A DNA stretch of 9,452 bases from a bacterium (GCA_018400895.1 JAGYLR010000025.1:1-9452), one strand, 5' to 3'; positions 1 to 7,370 are shown, counted from the stretch's first letter. The notes: generated from the sequence alone by a model not told the origin. A program made the numbers and translations.

Positions 1-1
1 A

Positions 2-724
2 GGAAATATAGTTGGGCAAAATATTATTCTTTTTACTCTTTCTGTATCAATATGTGTGTTCTTTTTAAAAGAGATTGTAGTAGAAAGCAGAACTGTTCGT
101 GCTGGAACAACATTTGCGCTTCTTTCTGTTGTTCTTCCTTTTATTTTGTTGTGGAACGGAGTACTTTCACGTATTGATGGAGTTATTCTAATTCTTGCTT
201 TCTGTATATATGTCTACTGGTTATTCTCTGATAAAGACAGGTTTTTAAAAGACTATAAGGAGGTTGTTGATTATACTCATCCAGTAAAAGATTTTTTTAT
301 AATAATTTCTGGATTGTTTTTAGTAATAGTTAGTGCAGAAGGAATAGTTTTTTCTGCAGAGCAGTTAGGCGATTTATTTAATGTACCAATAATGCTTATT
401 GGATTATTTGCTGTAGGATTTGGAGTTGCTCTACCAGAAACATTTTTTTCCATAGCTCTTGCTCGTAAAGGACAATCTTGGATGATATTAGGAGGGTTGA
501 TGGGCGCAGTAGCAATATCATCCACATTAGTTTTAGGAACAGTAGCACTTATTCACCCAATAGTAATAGATGATTTTTCTCCTTTTATTATGGCTCGTAC
601 ATTTATTATAGCAGGAGGAGCTGTTCTGTTATTTTTTGTGCGTACTCATAACAAGATTACTCGCAGAGAAGCGTTGGTACTGTTTTCTATATATTTACTG
701 TTCCTTTTTCTTCAGTTCGCTTGA
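2..724 (+). CDS. Sodium/calcium exchanger (CaCA) family membrane protein, 5'-truncated by window edge
   Basis: The frame is open to the left edge, so the start lies outside the window; a GTG at 56 is internal. The 240 visible residues are very hydrophobic, with about seven membrane segments. The fragment opens with GNIVGQN, which fits the end of the first alpha repeat of the CaCA family (usual form GNxxGSN). The second alpha repeat follows at residues 139-174, with a retained LPE. The family exchanges Ca2+ for Na+ or H+ across the cytoplasmic membrane. Several polar ligands are replaced here: the usual GTSLPE reads GVALPE, the second-repeat GNxxGSN reads GGLMGAV, and the first-repeat Ser is Gln. 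Transport specificity is therefore uncertain. The family call is fairly secure, the substrate is not. The TGA stop overlaps the -35 box of the next transcription unit. Confidence 0.8.
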   Translation, partial: GNIVGQNIILFTLSVSICVFFLKEIVVESRTVRAGTTFALLSVVLPFILLWNGVLSRIDGVILILAFCIYVYWLFSDKDRFLKDYKEVVDYTHPVKDFFIIISGLFLVIVSAEGIVFSAEQLGDLFNVPIMLIGLFAVGFGVALPETFFSIALARKGQSWMILGGLMGAVAISSTLVLGTVALIHPIVIDDFSPFIMARTFIIAGGAVLLFFVRTHNKITRREALVLFSIYLLFLFLQFA

Positions 725-749
725 TATTTAGAAATTTTAATGATATTAT
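721..749 (+). promoter_or_regulatory. Sigma-70-type promoter with extended -10
   Basis: TTGATA (721-726) and TATTAT (744-749) are separated by exactly 17 bases. The -10 is preceded by TG at 741-742, giving an extended -10. The -35 overlaps the TGA stop of the exchanger gene. Predicted transcription starts at about 755-757, which is the 5' base of the long inverted repeat starting at 753. This promoter would drive the folded leader, rmuC and rplU. The match is good by eye; activity is inferred. Confidence 0.6.
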
Positions 750-752
750 ACA

Positions 753-1025
753 AAGGCGGTAGAGCCCGAACCAAAGTCAATTTAGAAGCTTGAAAAACGA
801 AATGATTTTGCGACGCTCTGACGAAGTAGTAGCTGAAGGCTACTTTCAAGGAAGAGCAACAAAAAAATCAGCCGTTTTTCAACTTTCCATAGGACGAATC
901 AATTTTGCCCATATTCTTTGTTGTTTCGTCGTTCACAATGTTATTACATTGCTCACTTCTTACGCCTTGAATATGAACAAAATTTATTTCGCTAAAATTG
1001 ATTGGGGCTCGGGTTCTCCCGCCTT
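753..1025 (+). ncRNA. Large folded element: structured RNA/leader of rmuC, or MITE-like inverted-repeat element
   Basis: This 273-base stretch has no convincing gene but can fold almost end to end. Bases 753-785 pair with 992-1025 in a terminal helix of about 28 pairs, with few mismatches and several G-U pairs. Inside are two independent arms. Arm 1 pairs 790-799 with 873-882 (10 perfect pairs), 803-809 with 864-870, 815-819 with 853-857, and 829-833 with 839-843 around a 5-base loop. Arm 2 pairs 895-898 with 988-991, 901-907 with 978-984, 910-916 with 969-975, and 936-941 with 946-951 around a TATT loop. The result is a three-way junction. A promoter predicts transcription beginning at the 5' end of the terminal helix, and the 3' end lies 8 bases before the rmuC ATG. 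TTATA occurs directly on both sides (746-750 and 1024-1028), which could be an insertion duplication. I do not recognise the family. Confidence 0.6.
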
Positions 1026-1033
1026 ATATTTTT

Positions 1034-2008
1034 ATGAATGAAGTAGTACTTTTTTCTCTTTTGGCGCTTACCATTTTATTGGTTATCTTTTCTGTAAGAA
1101 AAGCTAACCTTGATGTGGAAAGACGTCTAACAGACACAATAACAAAGCAGTTATCGGATATGAGAGGTAGTGTTGATTATACTTCTCGTACAATGGGTAA
1201 CCAAATATCTTCATTTACTAGAGAAACAGTTCAGATAAGAGAGGAATTGAAATCAATGCAGGGTGCAGTAAAAGAGATATCGTCTTTTCAAGAGTTTTTT
1301 CGTTCGCCGAAGATTCGCGGTCAGTGGGGAGAGGCGGGGCTGGAACACATTCTAAGAGAATATTTTCCCTCTGAACTCTACTCAATTCAACATACCTTTT
1401 CTTCTTCAGAAAAAGTTGATGCTGTTTTACGACTTCCTAACAAAAAACTTCTTCCGATAGATTCTAAATTTCCTTTTGATAATTTTCGCAAAATGATTGA
1501 ATCAGAAGGAAGAGAAAAAGAGGAGTTTCGCAAGATGTTCTTTAATGATGTTAAATTCAGAATAAAAGAGATAGCAGACAAGTATATACTGCCATCAGAA
1601 AATACTGTTGATTTCGCTGTTATGTATATTCCTGCAGAAGCAGTTTATTACGAGATAAATATGAACAGAGATACCGACATAGCAGAGTATGCACGTTCTA
1701 AGAAAGTAATTCTTTCTTCGCCAAATACTTTCTATCTCACTTTAAGGGCAGTTGAACAGTGGTTTCGTGATACAAACATAACAAGACACGCAGAAGAGAT
1801 AATGAAACGTCTCTCTTTAATAGAAAAAGATAGTGATAAACTAATTAGCGACTTTCGCAAATTAGGAACACATATTAAGAATGCTTCATCAGCTTATGAA
1901 AGTTCAGAAAAGAGGGTGGAGTTACTTGGTAAAAAAGTTAATAAAATATTAAAAGAAGATAAAAAAATAACCACTCCGAAACAGGTTTCGGACAAAAAAG
2001 AAGTATGA
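1034..2008 (+). CDS. rmuC: RmuC-family DNA recombination protein
   Basis: The 324-residue product matches the RmuC family (PF02646), which limits DNA inversions and rearrangements in E. coli and carries a predicted nuclease-like core. A single N-terminal membrane segment lies at residues 4-20. A helical, probably coiled-coil stretch spans 25-90. The conserved core has RGQWGE (95-100), DAVLRLP (129-135), IDSKFPF (142-148) and DFAVMYIPAEA (193-203), with a WFRD segment near 243. The C-terminus is a charged helix. It is shorter than the ~475-residue E. coli protein, mainly in the coiled-coil part. I chose ATG 1034 because the hydrophobic anchor starts right there; a TTG at 998 would add 12 residues encoded inside the folded element. 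No Shine-Dalgarno site is visible. The stop overlaps the rplU start as ATGA. Confidence 0.9.
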   Translation: MNEVVLFSLLALTILLVIFSVRKANLDVERRLTDTITKQLSDMRGSVDYTSRTMGNQISSFTRETVQIREELKSMQGAVKEISSFQEFFRSPKIRGQWGEAGLEHILREYFPSELYSIQHTFSSSEKVDAVLRLPNKKLLPIDSKFPFDNFRKMIESEGREKEEFRKMFFNDVKFRIKEIADKYILPSENTVDFAVMYIPAEAVYYEINMNRDTDIAEYARSKKVILSSPNTFYLTLRAVEQWFRDTNITRHAEEIMKRLSLIEKDSDKLISDFRKLGTHIKNASSAYESSEKRVELLGKKVNKILKEDKKITTPKQVSDKKEV

Positions 2009-2310
2009 TATCAGTAATACGTACTGGAGGAAAACAGTATATTGTATCTCCAGGAGACAAAATAACAGTTGAAAAACTGGACAAAAAAGAAGGAGAAAAA
2101 GTTGAATTTGATAAAGTTCTTCTTAAAGAAGATAATGGTAAAGTTGTTTTAGGGACTCCTTATATTGAAGGAACTAAGGTTGTAGGAAAATCTTTAGGAG
2201 AAAAGAGGGGAGAGAAGAAAGTGATCTTTAAATATAAACCTAAAAAGAGGTATAAAGTAAAACGAGGTCACAAACAAACCTATACTGAAGTTGAAATAGA
2301 AAAGATATAA
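2005..2310 (+). CDS. rplU: 50S ribosomal protein L21
   Basis: The 101-residue protein has the normal L21 length and layout: an N-terminal TGGKQY motif (residues 7-12), a GDKITVEKL strand, and the basic C-terminal signature FKYKPKKRYKVKRGHKQ (75-91). L21 binds 23S rRNA in the large subunit. The ATG overlaps the rmuC TGA (ATGA), so translation is probably coupled to rmuC. Transcription ends at the hairpin just downstream. The usual partner rpmA (L27) does not follow; the next gene faces the other way. The identification is secure. Confidence 0.97.
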   Translation: MISVIRTGGKQYIVSPGDKITVEKLDKKEGEKVEFDKVLLKEDNGKVVLGTPYIEGTKVVGKSLGEKRGEKKVIFKYKPKKRYKVKRGHKQTYTEVEIEKI

Positions 2311-2312
2311 TT

Positions 2313-2339
2313 AAAAACCCGCTGTAAAGCGGGTTTTTT
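2313..2339. terminator. Bidirectional rho-independent terminator between rplU and recR
   Basis: AAAAACCCGC (2313-2322) and GCGGGTTTTT (2329-2338) form a 10-pair stem around the loop TGTAAA, with a T-run on the plus strand and an A-run that becomes a T-run on the minus strand. It serves the convergent rplU and recR units. The recR TAA stop (2338-2340) lies inside the plus-strand T-run, so one site ends both operons. Confidence 0.93.
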
Positions 2340-2919
2340 AATTTCTTCTTGTTAGTGCGCTTTTTAATGTTTCCGGGTCAGCGTACTCTAGTTCTCCTCC
2401 CGTAGGTAATCCACGTCCTAAACGACTAATTTTTATTGGTTTATCTTTAAGAACTCTGTGTATGTAAAGCGCGGTAGCTTCTCCTTCTGTATTATTGTTT
2501 GTAGCTATAATAACTTCTTTTATGTCTTTTTCTACTCTGTCTTTTAATTGTTTACTTCTTACTTTTCTAAAGTCCTCTTTTCTAAGTGGTGATACTGTTC
2601 CTCCTAAAACAAAATAAACTCCATTATATTCTTTTGTTTTTTCTATTGATTCTAAATCAGTTTCTCTTTCTACAACACAGAGAGTAGAGTGATCTCTTGA
2701 TTTATTAGAGCATATTGAACAAATTTCTCCTTCAGTTGATCGATAGCAAAGATTACAAGTGTTTATTTTTTTTATTTCGTTTAATGCATCAACAAGTTCT
2801 TTTATGTCTTTTTCTGGAAGATCAAAAAGATACAAAGCAAATCTTGTTGCTGTACGAGGCCCTATAGTAGGAAACTTAGAAAAAAGTTTCACTATTTTTT
2901 CTATTGCAGATGGGTACAT
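2338..2919 (-). CDS. recR: Recombination protein RecR
   Basis: The 193-residue product is a standard RecR, which acts with RecO (and RecF) to load RecA on single-stranded gaps. In order it has a helix-hairpin-helix (FPTIGPRTATRFALYL, residues 16-31), a four-cysteine zinc finger (C55, C58, C67, C70), and a Toprim domain with CVVERETDLE (81-90), NNTEGEATALY (142-152) and a Walker-B-like LPTGGELEYAD (171-181). All key residues are present. Its ATG overlaps the last base of the dnaB stop (TAATG), so it is the last gene of a cysS-dnaB-recR operon. In many bacteria recR sits beside dnaX; here dnaX lies in the divergent operon. Confidence 0.97.
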   Translation of the reverse strand: MYPSAIEKIVKLFSKFPTIGPRTATRFALYLFDLPEKDIKELVDALNEIKKINTCNLCYRSTEGEICSICSNKSRDHSTLCVVERETDLESIEKTKEYNGVYFVLGGTVSPLRKEDFRKVRSKQLKDRVEKDIKEVIIATNNNTEGEATALYIHRVLKDKPIKISRLGRGLPTGGELEYADPETLKSALTRRN

Positions 2920-4265
2920 TAATGGCTAGTATCTAGATTTTTGAACGATGCTGTATCTTTATCAAAGTACAGCTCAACTTTTCCTGTTGGTCCATTACGG
3001 TGTTTTGCAACTATTATATCAGATATGTTTTTTCTGGATGTGTCTTCTCTATAGTAGTCTTCACGGTAGATAAACATAACCACATCAGCATCTTGCTCTA
3101 TTGCTCCTGTTTCACGAAGATCAGATAACCTTGGGACTTGTGGTGTTCTTTGTTCAACTGCACGAGATAATTGAGAAAGAGCAAGAATAGGTACATTTAA
3201 CTCTTTAGCAAGTGATTTTAATTCACGAGATATTTCAGTCATCTGTTGAACCATAGAAACATTACTATTTTTAGGTTCCATTAATTGTAAATAGTCAACA
3301 ATAATAAGTCCTAGTCCTTTATCTGCTTGTAATCTTCTTGACATTGTGCGCATCTGCATTACATTAAATGAGGCAGCATCATCAATATAAAGAGGGGACT
3401 TAGACAAAACTCCAAATGATTCTCTTATCTTATCAAAATCGTTATCATCACCATCTTTTTTAAGTTTTCCAGTTCTTAATTTCCAAAGATTTATTCCTGA
3501 TATTCCGGCGATAAGACGATCAACAATTTGATCTACTGACATCTCTAAACTAAACACTCCCACAGGAGTGTTATATTTTACAGCAACATTTCTTGCTATA
3601 TCAAAAGCAAAACTAGATTTACCCATACTTGGCCTTGCAGCTAAAATAACTAAATCTGATTTCTGCATGCCAGAAATTATATTATCTAAATCTGGAAATC
3701 CAGTAGGAACACCACGAGTATCTGCTCCTTCTTTAGAGAGTTTTTCTATTCTTTCAAAAGCATCTTCTAAAGAATCTTTAATATGAATAAACTTATCACG
3801 ACGTGATGTTTGTGATATAGAAAATATCTTGCTCTCTGCTTCATCAAGTAGTTTTTCTACTTCTTTTGCTTCATTATATGCTGATGTACTTATTTCTTGT
3901 CCAGAACGGATAAGATCACGTAAAATTCTCTTTTTTTGTACTATATGAGCGTAATCAATAACGTGAGTAGCAGTAGGAACTGAATTTACTAGCGTGGTAA
4001 GATATGCCTTACCACCAATATCTTTTAATTGTTCTTTTTCTTTTAATCTTGCAGAAACTGATAAAAGATCTATAGCTTCTTTTCTTTCAAATAAATCAAA
4101 GATTGAAGTATAGATATCTGCATGAGCTTTCTTATAAAAATCTCTTGCTTCTAAAAAATCAGAAACTTTAAACATTGACTCTCCGTCAATCATTAATGAA
4201 CCAAGCAGTGACTGTTCTGCTTCTAGATTTTGAGGAGGTAATTTGTCTATTGTATTGTTACTCAT
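2919..4265 (-). CDS. dnaB: Replicative DNA helicase DnaB
   Basis: The 448-residue product is a normal-length hexameric 5'-3' replicative helicase that unwinds DNA at the fork. The N-terminal domain begins with the typical PPQNLEAEQSLLGSLM (residues 10-25) and ends in a linker near 155-185. The RecA-like motor has Walker A RPSMGKSS (211-218), the catalytic FSLEMS (238-243), Walker B IIVDYLQLM (321-329), the LSQLSRAVEQR motif (373-383) and RETGAIEQDADVV (394-406), then KHRNGPTG (421-428). No intein interrupts the motifs. The first eight bases overlap the end of cysS, and the stop overlaps the recR start, so the three genes are probably co-transcribed and translationally coupled. Confidence 0.98.
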   Translation of the reverse strand: MSNNTIDKLPPQNLEAEQSLLGSLMIDGESMFKVSDFLEARDFYKKAHADIYTSIFDLFERKEAIDLLSVSARLKEKEQLKDIGGKAYLTTLVNSVPTATHVIDYAHIVQKKRILRDLIRSGQEISTSAYNEAKEVEKLLDEAESKIFSISQTSRRDKFIHIKDSLEDAFERIEKLSKEGADTRGVPTGFPDLDNIISGMQKSDLVILAARPSMGKSSFAFDIARNVAVKYNTPVGVFSLEMSVDQIVDRLIAGISGINLWKLRTGKLKKDGDDNDFDKIRESFGVLSKSPLYIDDAASFNVMQMRTMSRRLQADKGLGLIIVDYLQLMEPKNSNVSMVQQMTEISRELKSLAKELNVPILALSQLSRAVEQRTPQVPRLSDLRETGAIEQDADVVMFIYREDYYREDTSRKNISDIIVAKHRNGPTGKVELYFDKDTASFKNLDTSH

Positions 4266-5631
4266 ATTTTTTAATTTTAACCCCTGAAGGAGTGTCTTCT
4301 ATATTATAACCTTTTTCTTCTATTTCTTTTCTTACATGGTCTGCTTTTTCAAAATTATTTCTTTTTCTGTATGTTTCTCTTTCTTTTGCTAATTGCTTTA
4401 TATCTTCAGGAATATCTTCTTTTAATATTTTATCAAATCCAAGCCCAAATACCTCATCAAAAGAGAGTAGGGTGGCATATTTATCTTTATTACTAATATT
4501 TGACCTTAGCATCTTCCATGTTACAGCAAGAGCCTGAGGAGTGTTGAGATCATCGTTAATACAAGACAAAAACTCCTCTTTGTATTTACTATTAACTTCT
4601 CCTTTTTCTCCACTTAATTCTCTTACTTTATTAATTAGTGATTTTAGTCCAGTTTTTGCTCCTTGTAATGCAGATAGTGAGAAGTTCATATTTGTTCTGT
4701 AATGAGCTCCTAACACAAAATAACGGTAAACCAGGGGATGAAATCCTTGCTCTTTAATATATTCTAGTGTAAGTATATTGCTTTGTGACTTTGCCATCTT
4801 TTCACCATTAATGTTCATAAATTCACCGTGCATCCAGATATTTGCCATATCAGAATTATACATTGCCTCAGACTGAGCAATTTCATTAGTGTGGTGTACA
4901 GGGATATGGTCTATTCCTCCACAATGAATATCAAAGGGTATCCCTAGGGATTTTTCTGCCATGACTATACACTCAGTATGCCATCCTGGTGTACCTTTTC
5001 CCCAAGGAGAATCCCACTCCATCTGCCTGTTTTCTCCTTCTGGAGTAAGTTTCCAAAGTGCAAAATCAGTAATGTTTTTCTTTCCTCTAACCATCTCCAC
5101 CCTTGCACCAGGGAGTAAATCAACATTTTTTAGGTTAGCTAATTTTCCGTAATCTTTAATTTTAAATGTGTTAAAGTAAACTCCATCTTCTATTACATAA
5201 GTGTAACCTCTTTCTTCTAGTTTTTTAATAAAATCTATTTGTTCTTGTATTGTATCTGTTGCCTTCATCCAAACATTAGGATCTATTATATTCAATTTTT
5301 TGATATCTAATTTAAAGGCTTCTGTATATTTTTCTGCTATTTCATATGCGGATAATCCTTCTCTTTTTGATCCTTTTTCTATCTTATCTTCTCCTGTGTC
5401 TTGATCAGATGTAAGGTGACCAACATCAGTTATATTCATAACGTGTTTTATTTTGTATCCGTTGTAGATAAGGGTACGTTTCAATATATCTTCAAATAAG
5501 TAGGTTCTTAAGTTTCCAATATGAGCGTAAAAGTAAACAGTAGGTCCGCAGGTGTACATTTTAATTAATCCTGGCTCTATTGGGCGGAGTATATCTTTTT
5601 TCCGTTTTAAGGTGTTATACAGTGTAATCAT
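4258..5631 (-). CDS. cysS: Cysteinyl-tRNA synthetase
   Basis: The 457-residue product is a class I aminoacyl-tRNA synthetase charging tRNA-Cys. It shows the nucleotide-binding HIGN (residues 37-40), the zinc cysteine in YTCGPTVY (C28), a second in GWHTECIV (C221), the PVHHTNEIAQSE segment (244-255) with the further zinc ligands, and the KMSKS loop as KMAKS (278-282). The C-terminal anticodon-recognition end (RNNFEKADHVRKEIEEKG) is present. It is the first gene of the minus-strand operon, with a promoter immediately upstream, and its stop lies inside the dnaB start region. The first residues (MITLYNT) fit the family start, supporting ATG at 5629-5631. Confidence 0.98.
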   Translation of the reverse strand: MITLYNTLKRKKDILRPIEPGLIKMYTCGPTVYFYAHIGNLRTYLFEDILKRTLIYNGYKIKHVMNITDVGHLTSDQDTGEDKIEKGSKREGLSAYEIAEKYTEAFKLDIKKLNIIDPNVWMKATDTIQEQIDFIKKLEERGYTYVIEDGVYFNTFKIKDYGKLANLKNVDLLPGARVEMVRGKKNITDFALWKLTPEGENRQMEWDSPWGKGTPGWHTECIVMAEKSLGIPFDIHCGGIDHIPVHHTNEIAQSEAMYNSDMANIWMHGEFMNINGEKMAKSQSNILTLEYIKEQGFHPLVYRYFVLGAHYRTNMNFSLSALQGAKTGLKSLINKVRELSGEKGEVNSKYKEEFLSCINDDLNTPQALAVTWKMLRSNISNKDKYATLLSFDEVFGLGFDKILKEDIPEDIKQLAKERETYRKRNNFEKADHVRKEIEEKGYNIEDTPSGVKIKKYE

Positions 5632-5637
5632 ACAAGT

Positions 5638-5666
5638 ATTTTAACACGGAGATGATTTACATACAA
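5638..5666 (-). promoter_or_regulatory. Promoter of the cysS-dnaB-recR operon
   Basis: Read on the minus strand, TTGTAT (5666-5661) and TAAAAT (5643-5638) are 17 bases apart. The -10 ends only 6 bases before the cysS ATG, so the expected start of transcription falls on or within a base or two of the start codon. This would give a leaderless or nearly leaderless mRNA. Confidence 0.6.
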
Positions 5667-5667
5667 C

Positions 5668-5696
5668 TTCCCATAAATTGTTTTTTAAGTTATAAT
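5668..5696 (+). promoter_or_regulatory. Promoter of the exporter-dnaX operon
   Basis: A perfect TATAAT lies at 5691-5696, with a weak TTCCCA (5668-5673) 17 bases upstream and a T-rich spacer. The ATG at 5706 follows 9 bases after the -10, again predicting a leaderless transcript. The site sits back to back with the cysS promoter; the two -35 boxes are one base apart, so the two units may compete for RNA polymerase. Confidence 0.6.
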
Positions 5697-5705
5697 ACGG
5701 TTGTT

Positions 5706-6248
5706 ATGATAGAAGAACTGCAGACCTTTTTTTTGGCGATGGTGCCTTTATTAGAGCTCAGAGCAGCACTTCCTGTTGCTTTGGTTGTGTACCAGATGAG
5801 CCCTATTTCTGCTTATTTATGGTCAGTATTAGGAAATATTATTCCGATATTTTTGATACTTTCTTTATTTGACCCTGTTTCAGTTTTTCTTTCAAAAAAG
5901 AGTGTTTTACTGAAAAGGTTTTTTTCTTTTCTGACTAACAAAGCAAGAAATGATTACACAGAAAAATTAGAGAAGTACGGATACTTGGCACTAGCATTAT
6001 TCACATCAATTCCCTTGCCTATTACTGGAGCATGGACTGCTTCACTTGTAGTTATAGTTTTTGGAATGAAAAAGGGGTTGTCAATTCTATCTATAATAAT
6101 TGGAGTGTTATTAGCTGGAGTAGGGGTAATGTTAATAACTATCTCTGGAGTAGGAGTAGAAAGTTATTACGGGCCACAAGTTTTATTGGGCATAGTCTTT
6201 CTAATTTTTCTCATATATTTTATAATCCGCAAAAGAAAAACAAAATGA
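5706..6248 (+). CDS. COG2426 / small multidrug export family membrane protein
   Basis: The 180-residue protein resembles the putative small multidrug-export family (PF06695, COG2426). Typical segments are PLLELRAALPVAL (residues 14-26), a following GNIIPIFLIL helix, and PLPITGAWTAS before a hydrophobic FGMKKG turn. About four to five membrane segments are evident, with a basic cytoplasmic tail RKRKTK. Substrate and true activity are unknown for the family; the drug-export name is historical. An in-frame ATG at 5652 would add 18 residues, but that start lies upstream of the perfect TATAAT, so I chose 5706. The stop overlaps the dnaX start (ATGA). Confidence 0.8.
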   Translation: MIEELQTFFLAMVPLLELRAALPVALVVYQMSPISAYLWSVLGNIIPIFLILSLFDPVSVFLSKKSVLLKRFFSFLTNKARNDYTEKLEKYGYLALALFTSIPLPITGAWTASLVVIVFGMKKGLSILSIIIGVLLAGVGVMLITISGVGVESYYGPQVLLGIVFLIFLIYFIIRKRKTK

Positions 6249-7366
6249 CAAATCAAGTATTATATAGAAAATACAGGCCACAGAAATTTTCTGAAGTAGT
6301 TGGTCAAGAGCATGTAGTAAAAACTATAACTAATGCTTTATCTAGTAATTCTGTAGCTCATGCATATCTTTTTTGTGGGCCAAAAGGGAGTGGTAAAACA
6401 ACAATGGCTCGTTTACTGGCAAAAGCAGTAAATTGTGAAGATACAAAGAGTGTTGAGCCGTGCAACAAATGTTCTTCTTGTAAAGAGATAAATGAGGGTA
6501 GGGCAATAGATATTATGGAGATAGATGCTGCTTCTCACAGAGGAATAGATGAAATACGAGAATTAAGAGACGGAATACGCTTTTCTCCTGCTAGATTGAA
6601 ATACCGCATTTTTATACTAGATGAAGCTCATCAGCTAACCTCTGGTGCCGCTAATGCTTTACTTAAAACACTAGAAGAAGCTCCCTCACACGCTATATTT
6701 GTATTTGCTACAACAGAGATTCATAAGATGATACCAACAATAATATCGCGTTGTCAGAGATTTGATTTTAGAAAGCTTACTGTTCCAGAGATGATAGGTA
6801 GAATGAGCAAGATATCAAAGAGTGAAGGATTTAAGGTTGATAAAGAAATTTTAAAGATAATAGCTTCTTCAGCAGAAGGATCAATGCGAGACGGAGAGAG
6901 TTTGTTATCACAAGTTATGTCTTTCTCTTCTGGAGACAAAGAAGTAAAAGTAGAAGATGTAAGAAGTTTGCTAGGAGTAGTAGAAAAGCAGGTGATATCT
7001 TCTTTTATTGACTCTGTATTAAATAGTGATATAAAAGGAGCGTTCTCTGTTATGAACAATCTTTTTTCAAAAGGAACAGATCCTGAAGAGTTTCAAGAAA
7101 ATCTTATTTACTACTTACGAGAGATGATGATTTTAAAGATAATGTCAGGAGAAGAAAAGAGTGGTTCTGTATATGATGTTTTAAAAACAACACTTACAGA
7201 AGAAGAGATGAATATTATGGAACATCAAGCAGAAAAAGTTTCTGAAAAGATTATGCAGGAAATGATAGCTTTGTTTTTGGAAGCGGGGAGTAAGATAAAG
7301 TACTCACCAATACCACAACTTCCATTAGAAATTGCAACAGCAAAAGTAGCACAACTTTTAAAATAA
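6245..7366 (+). CDS. dnaX: DNA polymerase III subunit gamma (DnaX, short form)
   Basis: The 373-residue AAA+ protein is the clamp-loader motor that opens and loads the sliding clamp at the replication fork. It begins with the typical LYRKYRPQKFSEVVGQEHV (residues 6-24). It has Walker A GPKGSGKT (45-52), a zinc module (C64, C73, C76, C79), Walker B ILDEAH (124-129), sensor 1 FATTE (154-158), SRCQRF (168-173) and sensor 2 GSMRD (212-216), followed by the collar domain. It stops after domain III, lacking the tau-specific domains IV and V that bind DnaB and the polymerase, so it is gamma-like by design. No A-rich frameshift heptamer is seen near the end. The chosen ATG overlaps the exporter stop; the open frame upstream is a shadow. 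tRNA-Gln starts 4 bases after the stop. Confidence 0.96.
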   Translation: MTNQVLYRKYRPQKFSEVVGQEHVVKTITNALSSNSVAHAYLFCGPKGSGKTTMARLLAKAVNCEDTKSVEPCNKCSSCKEINEGRAIDIMEIDAASHRGIDEIRELRDGIRFSPARLKYRIFILDEAHQLTSGAANALLKTLEEAPSHAIFVFATTEIHKMIPTIISRCQRFDFRKLTVPEMIGRMSKISKSEGFKVDKEILKIIASSAEGSMRDGESLLSQVMSFSSGDKEVKVEDVRSLLGVVEKQVISSFIDSVLNSDIKGAFSVMNNLFSKGTDPEEFQENLIYYLREMMILKIMSGEEKSGSVYDVLKTTLTEEEMNIMEHQAEKVSEKIMQEMIALFLEAGSKIKYSPIPQLPLEIATAKVAQLLK

Positions 7367-7370
7367 ATAT

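Noticed and set aside
998..1033. Upstream TTG start for rmuC
   Set aside because: It would add 12 residues encoded by the 3' strand of the terminal helix; the family-like membrane anchor begins at ATG 1034.
790..1041. Small open frame of 83 codons on the plus strand
   Set aside because: It starts with TTG inside the folded element, has an unstructured-looking composition, runs into rmuC, and is explained by the paired arms rather than by a protein.
6032..6244. 71-codon N-terminal extension of dnaX
   Set aside because: It lies wholly within the exporter gene in another frame, and the DnaX family start matches ATG 6245.
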